Shown here: positions 1-11,200 of the stretch, piece after piece
Layout: each line of letters opens with the position of its first letter
How positions within the stretch are numbered: position 1 is the stretch's first letter
The notes under the pieces: generated by a model
Database searches by the model: none
Told to the model about the DNA's origin: nothing
What the model saw: only the letters and a program-made list of their open reading frames with translations
Source of the DNA: Symsagittifera roscoffensis
Lineage: Eukaryota; Xenacoelomorpha; Acoela; Convolutidae
DNA length: 64,000 bases
Reading direction: 5' to 3'
Assembly (NCBI RefSeq): GCF_963678635.1
Contig: NC_087067.1
Coordinates: 39,638,379 to 39,702,378, forward strand
Program-made: the position numbers and the translations under genes

Positions 1-290
1 TCGCTACGTGATGAGCTGCTGACCCATAACTCGCGCAAGATCTGCGCTTGTCCATATGTCTCTCGGCTTGTACCACATCGACATTTGTTGTTGGTTGCCC
101 CTTCAGGATTCCTGTCCGCCGAAATTGAACTTTTCTTTGGCTTCACTAACATGTTTTCTCTGGATTTCTGCCTCATTTGTTCTAGGCTTCGTGCATTATC
201 CTCCGATTGACGAATTGAGAACAAGGTTGTCAACCTTTTAAACGCTATCGATGGATAGTGCACCAACCCCAGAAGAGATGAGCCAGAAAT
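1..290 (-). other. Possible coding fragment at the left edge, unidentified
   Basis: Reading leftward from about 290 to the window edge, one minus-strand frame stays open for roughly 95 codons. It is polar and basic, with a short Cys pair (KCRCG). Part of it (about residues MRQKSRENMLVKPKK, from 169 leftward) is repeated in inverted orientation at 253-325, where the + strand reads MSQKSREYMLMKPKN. Retention of the peptide in both arms argues that the stretch was once coding. No family is recognised, and it could be an exon edge or a gag-like fragment. Confidence is low because the frame is short and cut by the window. Confidence 0.25.
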
Positions 291-325
291 CTAGAGAGTA
301 CATGTTAATGAAGCCAAAGAATAGT
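130..325. repeat. Imperfect inverted repeat, ~72-bp arms
   Basis: The arm at 130-201 matches the reverse complement of 253-325 at roughly 80% by eye, with a spacer of about 50 bp. The arms share a translatable segment, see the entry for 1-290. The stretch 326-749 holds no recognisable gene; its 99-codon open frame at 417-716 has no family features. Confidence 0.6.
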
Positions 326-749
326 AAGTAAAAAAATTAAGATGACTAGTTTTTAGTCAAGAAGTTTTATCATCTGGAACATTGGGTCGCTTCGCTCGTC
401 GACCTACCCAATCAACGTGTTCATTTGTCCAGCGATGGCAATCTCGTATAAAATTATCGGTGTTTTTTGTCGGGAACAAGACAACTCTATTCAATTGAGT
501 TATTTCAGTCAGTTTGCGAATAGCAATTTTAGTCTAGACCAATTTTATTTCAGTTTTCCCGCTATTGTTAATCGGCACCTCTGCTATTCTGACCTTTTCA
601 TTTCAGTTGCTGCGATAAACTTGACTATGACATTGCCAATTCGAATTTTCCGAAAATACCAAATCGCCCAAAATCAAGACAAAACTTCAGGATATGACCG
701 ACTGGCACATCTGTGAAAGTAGCTTGTTACTTCCCGGCATGAGGTCAAG

Positions 750-2130
750 GAATAAAAAAATGTTTTTTTTTGACATTTTGGAATACATAATTCACCTTGA
801 TATGAAATTAATAATGTCAGCTATTTGATCAACTATGAAAAAATTGATGGTTTCTAAAACCAATCATTGAATCTTTATGACAAGCTGGAAACCAATTGAT
901 GAGAAACTCACACAATTAAATGTTCCAATTATATTGTCTTTTTGCCCGCTGAATGACAATCGAAACCTAAAACCGAGCAAAACCAGCATTCACTAAAGTA
1001 AGATAGGTCTTAACCGCTCGAGATGTATCTAATTTATCAACACAGATAAATCAAAGTTGATAGCCAGCTAGCACTTATCAACTTTCTTACTGCTAGTATA
1101 AGCAATAAATGACAATGTAGCCGTGTACAGTCATTCATTTCCAAGACACGTTATAATGTATGGCATTGAAGAAATAAAACAGAAAGCGTTCTCAAGCTTG
1201 TGCCAGTTTTGTGCGTGGGTTGAGAAGCAAAACAAAGCTTAGAACGGGAGTAATTTCAAGTGATAATCGACTTTCATTGTCATCAAAAATGAAAAAAAAA
1301 ACAAATTGAAATAATTCGTTTTGTTTTTACGAGTTATGAAAATTATTTTTTTTTATGCCAAGAAAGCGTTAAAGGAAGCTCCGCAATTTTATTTTTGTTA
1401 TAAAACGAGATATGAAGTTTGGTACCCATTTAGATGATAACTTGAGGTAGCTGATTTTGCGCGGAAAAAAGAAATAAAAAAGAAGCATTAGAAAGAAAAA
1501 CGCTGAGTGCCATCAATTCATTGAACGAAATGTTAAAACAACGAATGCTCTATGATTGAAACAGGTTTATGTTTAAAAATATGAAAAAAAAGAACTAAAA
1601 ACAAAAGCAGAAAAATCAATCGAGACCTTTAAATTTATAAGCAAAAAAAATTGATATCAGTTGTCTCAAAACATCTGGGCATCCGATGGGAGCGTTCGGC
1701 ATCGCTGAAGTACAATAGTGTCGGAACCGGAGAAGTAATCTGCATTGCCAAAAACTGATGATATTTGACGACATTGAATTATGACATGAATCCTCATGAA
1801 GCCTCTAATCATTTTGATGGCTCTAAAATAATTTGCCTTTAGTCGATATAAATTTTGTTGTTGTTGTTGCTGATAATTGCCATCCGACATATTTTTTCAA
1901 AACAATTAGCAATCAAGGAGAGAAAGGAGTTTCGCTGATAATTTTTTTAACAATTTTTACAGAGGCAAGGTATTTCTGAGAAGAGAAACCTATTGACAAA
2001 AACAAACTTGGAAACTTGCAAAAATAGTCATCCACTTATTTCCAAAGGGCTACGCATTTTTAGGAGTTTAAGGGCTCTTTTAATATAAAAAAAAATTTGA
2101 CATTCGAAAACTTATTGAGAGCATGCGTAT
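750..2130. repeat. ~1.77-kb repeat, copy A (3' portion of unit)
   Basis: This stretch is similar over its whole length to the 3' three quarters of the repeat at 6149-7915. Shared landmarks include the blocks near 1010 and 6785 (cttaaccgctcgagatgtat) and the region near 1740-1800 and 7500-7560. It is followed directly by the start of another unit at 2131, so copies A and B sit head to tail. A short CAA/TTG run (about 1857-1872) lies inside it. Small minus-strand frames in both copies (1666-1890, 7402-7593) have similar translations but no recognisable domain. I treat them as a by-product of DNA similarity. Confidence 0.7.
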
Positions 2131-2858
2131 TTTCCGTGTAAATAAGGCTAAACTTGACAACTGAAAACTTTACGATATCATTGGTCTGACCTTATCATCT
2201 ATCCAAAATGGCTTCAAAATTTTCCCTCTCCAATTAAACTTAATGACTTTGCTCACTGTATGTTTGAAAAACTTTGAGTGCTTCTGCTATTGATGAATGT
2301 TTCCCAATTATTTTGAAAGATCTTATGCTGGATATATAATTCACAAAAATCTGTTAAAACCTCAAACTTATTAAAATCAGCTACAGGTTTTATGTGCATT
2401 TTTGTAAAAGTATCTGATCCAAGAGTTCAACCACCCTGGAAGGTTTTTTTTTCATGAGGCTCCGTGACATCAATGCATAATGTTATGCTTTTATAATATG
2501 GTTTTTTGACCAGATTACATAATTCAACTTGATATTCAATTGGAGCTCAAATTTTTCTTCAGCTATGAAAACAATGATGGTTATAAAAACGAACCATTGC
2601 ATTTTTATGACGAGCTCAAAACAAGCTGAAAGTAAATTTTCTCAATTAAGTATTCCATTCATGATTTTTTATCACCCGCCGAATGACAATCGAGATCTAG
2701 AAGAGAGAAACCAGCATTTTTAGGGTAAGATGTGTCTAAACCGCTCACGAAGTACTTAAGTTATCAATATAAAAAAACTAAAACTGATTGCCATTAGTGC
2801 TAATTAGCATTTACATAGCTCATAAAACCAATAAATTAAAGTGTAGCCGTGTTCAAAA
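2131..2858. repeat. ~1.77-kb repeat, copy B (5' portion of unit)
   Basis: Aligns with 6149-6905, beginning at tttccgtgtaaat (tttccgtttaaat in the other copy) and ending near the shared gtagc(c/t)gtgtt. It begins where copy A ends, which gives a tandem junction at about 2130/2131. Confidence 0.7.
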
Positions 2859-5800
2859 TGGGAAAAGTCTGATTCCGGATTCACAACAAGTCATCGACTA
2901 CAACACTTGAGCAGAGAATCAAAATCACAGTTTTCTGAAACATAATATAGCAAAAAGACCCGATGCAAACAACTGGGACAGGCAGGAGGCAAGAAATTAA
3001 GGCCTTTCAACTTCTCTGGGTTGACAACATCTTCAATCATTTTAGCAGGTTTGGATTGTGGCCTACATCACCTCTAATTCTATCTACAGAGATATAGTTT
3101 GTCTAGTGAGCTACTGAAGAAGCAGGAAACTAATTAGACCAAAAGTTCACAACGACAAAAAATAGTAGAAATCAAAACCTTGAATCAAAACTCGCTTGCA
3201 GTAAATTATTGTGAAAAATAATTTAACCAACCTCAAATGTTAAGTAAAAAAAATTATTAGCACAGCTAAATGGTAATAACTACACCATAAAAACAATCTG
3301 TTTTCATCAGTAGTTACTCTAAAACTGCCACAATTTAGCAAACTTTCTTGTTCTTCTTCTTAAAACTGAATAAGTTATGAGACTTATCAACAAAGACAAC
3401 ACAAAACTGACTTTCATTTAAGGTACTAAAATAGTACACGCACAAATTCCCATCAAAGCATAAACAGGAACAGAGCCACAAGACTTTGGCGGTTTGAACA
3501 TTTATTTCAAGGACATTACCGAGTAGCGGGACTCGCTACCGGTCAAAAACCTAAGTTCGTGCAAGTACAACTACGGTAAACAGCGCTACGATTTTACCAG
3601 ACTCTACCGGCATTAAAGCGCTCGTGCAGAGCAGCTGCACAGCCCTTACTAATCGTTTTTCCAATTACCAGCTTAAGGAATTTCAAGGTCTAAACTAGAG
3701 CAACTTCGGCTCAACCCAAAAACAGATACAGGAGGTCATTTTCTTGCCAGTTTAACAAAAAAGTGCAAATAGGGTAACGTACGGCTGATTCGCTTGCTGT
3801 AGTCCCAAATTGCGGTGCAGCAGAGCTCGCGGCTATCGAAGCAGCCCAATTTTGTAAGAAAACTACCCAAAGACAAGAAAAAATAGATGAGGTCAATGAC
3901 AACCGTCAATAACAAATCAAAAGATTATTCACAAAAGGAATGCGAAGGTGGCTGAGATCAAATTTGAAGGAGCAACCATTTCCATTAAAAAGTCCGAGAG
4001 CTATGAAATCCCACAAAGATGCAAATAACAATTCTTGATATTTGCAGATAATAGGAGTACCCGGAAGGCGGATTTAACGCAGTAAATGACAAATTCTCGG
4101 TTTTCCAAAAGTCAGCAACCATTGGAGAAGTAGCTCAGCTAAATGCGATCACAAATCACCAAGCAATCTGAGAAACTGTTGGACCCGCCTTTAGAAAAAA
4201 GCCAAAAAAAGGAGTGGTCAGATAAATGGTTAGTAACGAACCAAATTAATTGGTATGTACAACAGAGAGGAAGCAAACGAGGGTAAAGAGAAGGTAAAGG
4301 GCTGAAACAACTTAGAAATGGCAAGAAATAACCAAAATTCAAAATTATGGGAGCAATTGCACCTCCTCAGCATTTATACACCGATACCAAAATCCGCAAA
4401 ACAAAATCAACCAATGGAGCAAATTCAACCAGCACGTGTACAACAACACGCAAACTACACGCAGTAGCAGTAATAGGTGGTAAAACAGTTGCCAAAAGCA
4501 GCAAGTGGTCGTAAATCATTAACAAGAATCAAAATTACCGTTCCCAAAAGTCCCGTTCCCAACTCAGCTCAAACTTTATGTTCCCAACTGAGTCAATAAA
4601 CGATTAAAGCCACAACGTCAGTCACTATGATCAATTAAATCAATTATATCACCATCGACCGAATCAATTCAATCTGACGCGATACTCAGGCTCTAAGCAA
4701 TAACTCCTGCGGAACAGTACTGTCATATACAAAACTACGCTTTTCATCAGAATTACAACTAAGAGCTCTGCTTGATAGAAGAACATTGCCAAATATTAGT
4801 TCAAAACAAACGTTTGACAATTTAGAGTTATTCTGCGTTCTGGAATTAGAACAAACCAAGTTACAAAGATCAAGAATGGCCGGAAGAAAACAATTGTTAT
4901 TTGAGACAGAAGTCATCCCAGAGTTTAGATTGACAGACATGATATTTGTAGATCCAACTCAATTATTCTAGGTAACCTTATCTACAAAAAAACCGCATTC
5001 ATATCCGTCCCCTTTCTAAAACTTTTCTCTGCATTTAAAAGAAATCAAGCTGCCAAAAGAGGTAAAACGAATCAATAGAATGAACAAAACCCCTTTGAGT
5101 CCAAGGAGACGCCTTTGAATCCAAGGAGACGCTCTGCGCAAAACGTTTTTTATGGAGTGCCAGTTAAAACAGGTGTTCGTCACAGAAATTAACATCCTTG
5201 ATCATCACGTTACCTTGCCTTTCAAAACTGGAATAGAGAAAATCTCAATTCTGACATTAAATGAAGCAGCCAAGGTATTCCCAGTTGATGCAAAAAAGCT
5301 CGCCTTTGCAAAAAGGAAAAATCCAGAAGACATGAAATGAGCATTGAAGAGCTAATGCAATAATCTTGTTATAATAGCCAGACTCAGCGGAAACCTCAGC
5401 TTGACTATGAAAACATTAATTTTTTTCAAAACTGAAACTTGTCAAAACCCATAAAACTTCCACAAATCCAATGAGACATTTACGATCAGATTTCTAAAAA
5501 AAAACATTATCTGAAGAAGATAATTTACTTTTTTTTTGGGATTTTAAGTGGGAGAATTCCGTGTTGACAAAAGACCAAAGGTCAAAAGTGGAAGACTTGC
5601 TTGTCAACTTGTCGGAAATCTTGGCCAAACATAGATTTGACGTTGGGTACACTTCAACCCTCATCCCTTGAAAGTCTTGCAGAGCTTCCGAAAAACTACG
5701 TGAGAACCAAAAAGTTACTAAAAAAGGGAAGAGCATCACAAAAATAAGGGTTGAAAAATCAGAATTCGTCCATCCATTCCAATAACAACTGACGCCAATT

Positions 5801-6148
5801 TTTGCTCAAGCGAGCTAGCGATTCACTAGAACTGCATAAAAATCGAAGTTAAGCAGGAGAAATGAAGACAGAATACCAAAAACCAGATTATGCAAAAACT
5901 GAGAACTTCGGCAAAACTGTGGAAAAAATATGAACCCGACTTGAAGCTGTAAGAAATGAATTTGATTTTGGTAAGAACACGATAAAAAACGAACTGCCTC
6001 ATTCACAACACTTCAAAGAAAGTCACTTTCAGCATCAATGGAGCTACACGACTGTCATGCCGAAACACTCGATAGAAGGCAAAAAGCGACTGCGAGGCGA
6101 CAAACAAAAATTGATCCCATAGAGATAGCCAACTGTATGACAGGACGG
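2859..6148. other. Gene-poor stretch, nothing recognised
   Basis: Both strands were read. Open frames are short (at most about 84 codons), have no ATG context or domain motifs, and are interleaved with stops. A local 20-bp duplication lies near 5097-5133 (two copies of tccaaggagacgc). No RNA gene or further mobile element is supported. Confidence 0.4.
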
Positions 6149-7915
6149 TACTTTCCGTTTAAATATAGCTTAAGTTGACAAATGAATACATCAAGATATC
6201 ATCGGTCTGACTTTATTATCTATTAATGAAAAGCTATGCCACAAGGTGGTTTCAAAATTATCCCCTCCAATTAAACTTAATGACTGCGCTCAGTGTATGT
6301 TTTGAAAAAACTATGATTGCTTCTACTATCGATGAATGTATTTCATATTTTTGTGAAAGATCCTATGATAGATATGTAATCTTAAAAAAATGAGTTCAAA
6401 GGTTAAACTTATTCAAGTTAGCAAAAAAAAAGTTCACGTGCTTTTTTGTAAAAGTATCTGATTCAACAGTTCAAGCACACTCGAGGTCTTCTTCTCATGA
6501 GGTTTCGTGACATCAATGCATGAAGTCATGCTTTTATAACATGCTTTTTTGATCAGATTACAAAAGTCACCTTGATATATTGTTGGAGCTCAACTATTTA
6601 ATTTAACTATAACAAAATTGATGGTTTTTAATATCAAGCATTGGATTTTTATGACGAGCTTAAAACCAATTGGTAAGAAACTAACTCAGTTAAATGTTCC
6701 AATCATAATGTCTTATTGCCCGCTGATTGACAACCGAAACTTAGAACCGAGCAAAACCAGCATCCTTTAAAATAAGATAGGTCTTAACCGCTCGAGATGT
6801 ATTCAGATTATCAACACAAATAAATCAGAGTTGATAGCCAGTTAGCGCTTATCAACTTTCCTACTGCTCGTTGATGCAATAAATGATAATGTAGCTGTGT
6901 TGAGTCGTCTCCAAGACACGCTAAATTATTTAGCATGAAAAGAAAAATCCAGTAATTATTCCCAAGTTTGGGACAATTTTGAGCGTGGGTGAGGAGAGGA
7001 AAAACGAAGCTTGGAACTGGAGTACTTTTAAGTGATAATCGACCTTTTTTGTCTCCAAAAATTAATGCAAAATTTTGTTTTTACGAAAAAGGAAAATTAC
7101 TTTTTTCTGCCAAGAAAGCGTTAAAGGAAGCTCCAGAATAATGTTTTCTTTTAGTAAAACGAGATATGACGTTTGGTTTCCATTTGGAAGATAATTTGAG
7201 GTAGCTGATTTTGCGTGGAAAAAAAGTAAAAAAAGTAGTTAGAAACAAAAACGCTGAGTGCCATCAATTCATTGAACAAATTGTTACAACAACGAATGCT
7301 CTATGATTGATAATATGTTAATGTTAATGATAGATAAATGTTTAAAACTATGAAAGAAAGAATTAATAACAAAAGCAAAAAATCAATCGAGACATTTAAT
7401 TTTATACGCTACAAAATTTGGTATCAGTTGTCTCAAAACATCTGGTAATCAGAAGGGAGCGTTCGGCATTGCTAAGTACAATAGTGCCAAAACTGGAGAA
7501 GTGTTCTGCAGCGCCAAAAACTGATGATATTTGACAATATTGAATTCCGATATGAATCCTTATGAAGCATCTAATCGATTTGATCGATTTCAAATATTTT
7601 ACCTCAAGTCGGTTCGATCGGAGAATTTTTTGCCGAATACTTTGTTGACATTGTTGGTGTTAATTGCCCTCCGGAATATTGTGTCGAAACAATTAGGAAT
7701 CAAGGAATTAAAGGAGTGTCGCTGATAACTTTTCAATTTTTTTACAGAGTCAAGGTTTTTCTGAAACCTAGTGACAAGAATAAAATTGGAAACTTGCAAA
7801 AAAATTAAACCAATTATCTCCACAGGGCTAAGCACTCAATAGTCCAAGCGCTCTTTCGTTTTTTTTTTTAATTTTTTTTTCTGGCATTTGAAAATCTATT
7901 GATAGGATGCGTTTA
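6149..7915. repeat. ~1.77-kb repeat, full-length copy C
   Basis: This is the longest copy of the unit seen in pieces at 750-2130 and 2131-2858. It ends just before a trinucleotide microsatellite and about 300 bp upstream of the ZNFX1-like frame, so the promoter or upstream exons of that gene, if they exist, must lie in or beyond this repeat. No coding capacity is recognised. Confidence 0.65.
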
Positions 7916-7918
7916 AAT

Positions 7919-7982
7919 GTAATAATAATAATAATCATAAAAATCATAATAAAAATCATAATCATAATAATCATAATAATGC
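7919..7982. repeat. AAT/ATC-type microsatellite
   Basis: About 60 bp of imperfect aat/aatc/aaaatc units, directly after repeat copy C and upstream of the ZNFX1-like gene. Confidence 0.9.
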
Positions 7983-8058
7983 TAAATTGTTTCCAAAACA
8001 TTTCTAACATTTCATCGCTTTTGATATATTCCTTTTTACAAAATGCAGAAAATAGCAG

Positions 8059-8222
8059 GCGTTTGAATGTGTTTTTTCGATACGTATCATGTACAGCAAT
8101 TTTGTTTCATTGCTGGATAATCATACGAAACCCAATTCTGTCATACGTATTTTGTCCTGTGTCAACCAACTTTCCGAATTACATAAAAAAGAAGCGCTTC
8201 TAAAGCCATTTTGTGAATTTCA
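8059..8222 (+). other. Possible upstream exon or frameshifted 5' end of the ZNFX1-like gene
   Basis: A frame offset from the main one runs open from about 8062 (after a candidate acceptor, ttttacaaaatgcag) through ATG 8089 to the CEFQFIRRR codons at about 8241. It is helical and Leu-rich and flows into the main frame at exactly the point where ZNFX1 proteins have the Arg/Lys stretch before GSL. Either one base was gained or lost near 8235, or a short exon is spliced here. Resemblance to the ZNFX1 N-terminal armadillo-like region is impressionistic. Confidence 0.3.
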
Positions 8223-11200
8223 GTTCATTCGCAGGAGGTTCACTGATTGCTCTATCAGCTTCCAAATTTTCCAGTGATATCACTTGGGCTTGTATATCAA
8301 GTCGCACAGATATCAACCACAAGGGTTGGTTCACAGTAGTTCTTGAGTACATCGACACACCCGAGAGCTCCTTCATGCAGTCCTTAGTGACGTTGCTCAG
8401 CGCCAAAAACTCGATCACGCTTCTGGACTCCTTGACATTGTACCGAGCACATGGACCTATCTTGACCTCAATTAGTCAGATGAAATCGGTCGCGTTTCCA
8501 GAAGAATTAGTATATGCTCAAACAACTGAAGAAATCCAACTTCCTACAAGCCTTCAAAACGAGTCTTTTCAAGACAACATAAATAGACAAATTGGAGAGA
8601 GATTAGACGATAGTCAAATGACGGCTATGCAGGTTTTGTGTCAGAATAGATTGGCAATTGTTCAGGGACCCCCTGGTACGGGTAAAACGTTCATTGGCGT
8701 CGGGTTTGCAAATTTACTCTTAAAAAACGTTCAGCATAAGAATTCCAGTCGTGCCCCAATATTGGTTTTGACTCACAAAAATCACGCTCTGGATGAGTTT
8801 TCAAAAGCAATAATCGGCAAAATTGGACCAAGTTCTGCCAGGGGTGATTTCATCAGGCTGGGAAGTCGATCCAAAGAAGAATCAATGGAAACTTATCAAT
8901 TGAAATGGCAACTGGAAAACCGGACAGATTTCGAGCATCAATTGATGAAAGAAATTGAACTGACCCAAGCTAAAATTTCATCGACCTTCATTAGTTTCCA
9001 AAATTTAATTCAAAGCGCCCTTTCGGTCGACGTGATTTTGCGATTCTTCGACAACTTACAGCTTCTTAATCTGATTAACGACAAGTTGGACTCAAATTTT
9101 CCCTCTTTCCCCCATAGGGGCTATGACTCGAAAAACTCGGTGGTTAATACTCTTTTTGAACACCTAGCCAACGGAAAATACTATACCAGCATTGATTTGA
9201 TAAGGGATATAACAATAGAAGCACTTGATGGTTGGCTGCCTTCTGATCAAACTACTCGTTTTGAAATTGAGAAAATCGAAAAATCCAAAAGAAGCAGAGA
9301 GGAATTGAAGAGAAAAGATCAAATTGAATTTGCGAAACTTGAGAGTCATTACGAAAAAGAGGATAATTTCGAAACAGACAACAAAAATATTGACGATATA
9401 CTTGAAGAAAGAATTGCGAAGATGGAAGAAATTGGACTTGACAAGCAAGAGTATTTGAAGGTTGATGCAAAGTTGGTCACTCCTGGGATCGATCCTTACA
9501 AACGTGAAAGCTTGGAACCTGTTTGTCTGGAATATCTCGGGTACTCGACACATTGTATGGCTGCCAATTCAAACTTGGCAGAATTCCGTAGTTCTCTGGA
9601 TCCGTGGAGCATTTCCGAACTGGATCGGCTGAAATTAGTTCAGACACTAGTTTTCAAACAGCGTGAAACTTTAATTTCTCAGATGGAGTCGCATTATGAA
9701 AAACTGGATAGTTTAATGAGACAGATGAGTAAATTACGACTGATGCGAGAAGCTACAGCGTTGAAAAAAGCGAAAGTTGTTGCTATGACAACAACAGGAG
9801 CGGCCATGCGCAAAGATTTGCTCGAATTAGTGAAACCCGAGGTTATCATTATTGAAGAGGCGGCCGAAATCAACGAGGCACAAATTATCGCGTTTCTGGG
9901 AGAGCATGTTAAACACCTGGTGCTGATTGGGGATCACAAACAGCTGCGGCCTCAAATCAACTGCTTCAAATTGGAGAGGGATTTTAACTTTGATTTGAGT
10001 ATGATGGAGCGTCTTATCAATAACCAGATACCGTACACAACTCTGGCGGCTCAAAACCGCATGAGACCAGACATCTCGAAGTACCTCCTGGACATTTATC
10101 CTGAATTGACGGACAGCCATAGGGTCCACAGAAACGTTCCAGTTTCGTGTCTGAGTCAGAACATGTTTTTTTGGGACCATGATTTCGAAGAAGTTACAGA
10201 AGTTAGAGGTAGAAGTTACAGTAATCCGGAGGAAGCTCAAGCTGCGATAGACTTGGCAATCTTCATGGCTCAGAACGGCTATCAGCAAAATCAGATAACC
10301 ATTCTTTCAGCCTATCAAGGACAAGCCAGAGTTTTGAAGACTTTGTTGGAGAAAGACTCGCGAATGTTCACGGAAAAAACTTCCATCTCGACTATTGACA
10401 TGTTTCAGGGCAACGAAAACGATATCATTATTGTATCACTGGTGAGAAACAACCGAAACGGAGTGACGGGTTTTCTGGGAATTCTCAACCGGCGATGCGT
10501 AGCGCAGAGTCGGGGGCGGTCTGGCGTGATTTTTATCGGCAGCCAAAAAACACTTCGATCCAACCCTGCAAGCAAAAAAGTGTGGATCCCATTTTTGAAA
10601 CAACTGAAAAATGACGGTTGCTTCGGAGAAGAACTGCCTTTGAGGTGCCACAAGCATCCGAATGTCAGCCATGGAGTGAAAGTTGGCGACAAAATTAGCG
10701 AAAAATTCGTTTGCAATGAGCCTTGCGAGCTTCAAAACAACTGTGGCATCCCAGATCATAAATGCGCATTGCCCTGTCAACCGTCACATATACATGCGCA
10801 CTTTACTTGCAGTGAACTCGTAGAAGCATTCTACGTCTGCGGCATTCACACTGGGGTCAAAAAATGTCACGAAGACGCGAGGCGTTTACTTTGCCCAGAA
10901 CCATGCGAATTTTATTATCACACAAACGGAGTTGATTTCGATTCAGAGCCGCATCCTTGCAGGGAACTATGCGGTGCACCACATGAACATGTAGCATGTC
11001 TCGTATGGTTGAAATTTGAATGCCCGACGAAACAACACTTCATTTTGAAGCAATGCTTTGCCAGAAACGAGCCCAAACTGTGCACTCAAACTGTAAAGTA
11101 TGTAGACCCTGCTTGTGGACATAGTGGGACAAAATTATGCCACGAGGACATTGAAAGCAAAAGTTGCGGAGAAAACTGCGAGAAATTTCTGACACCATGT

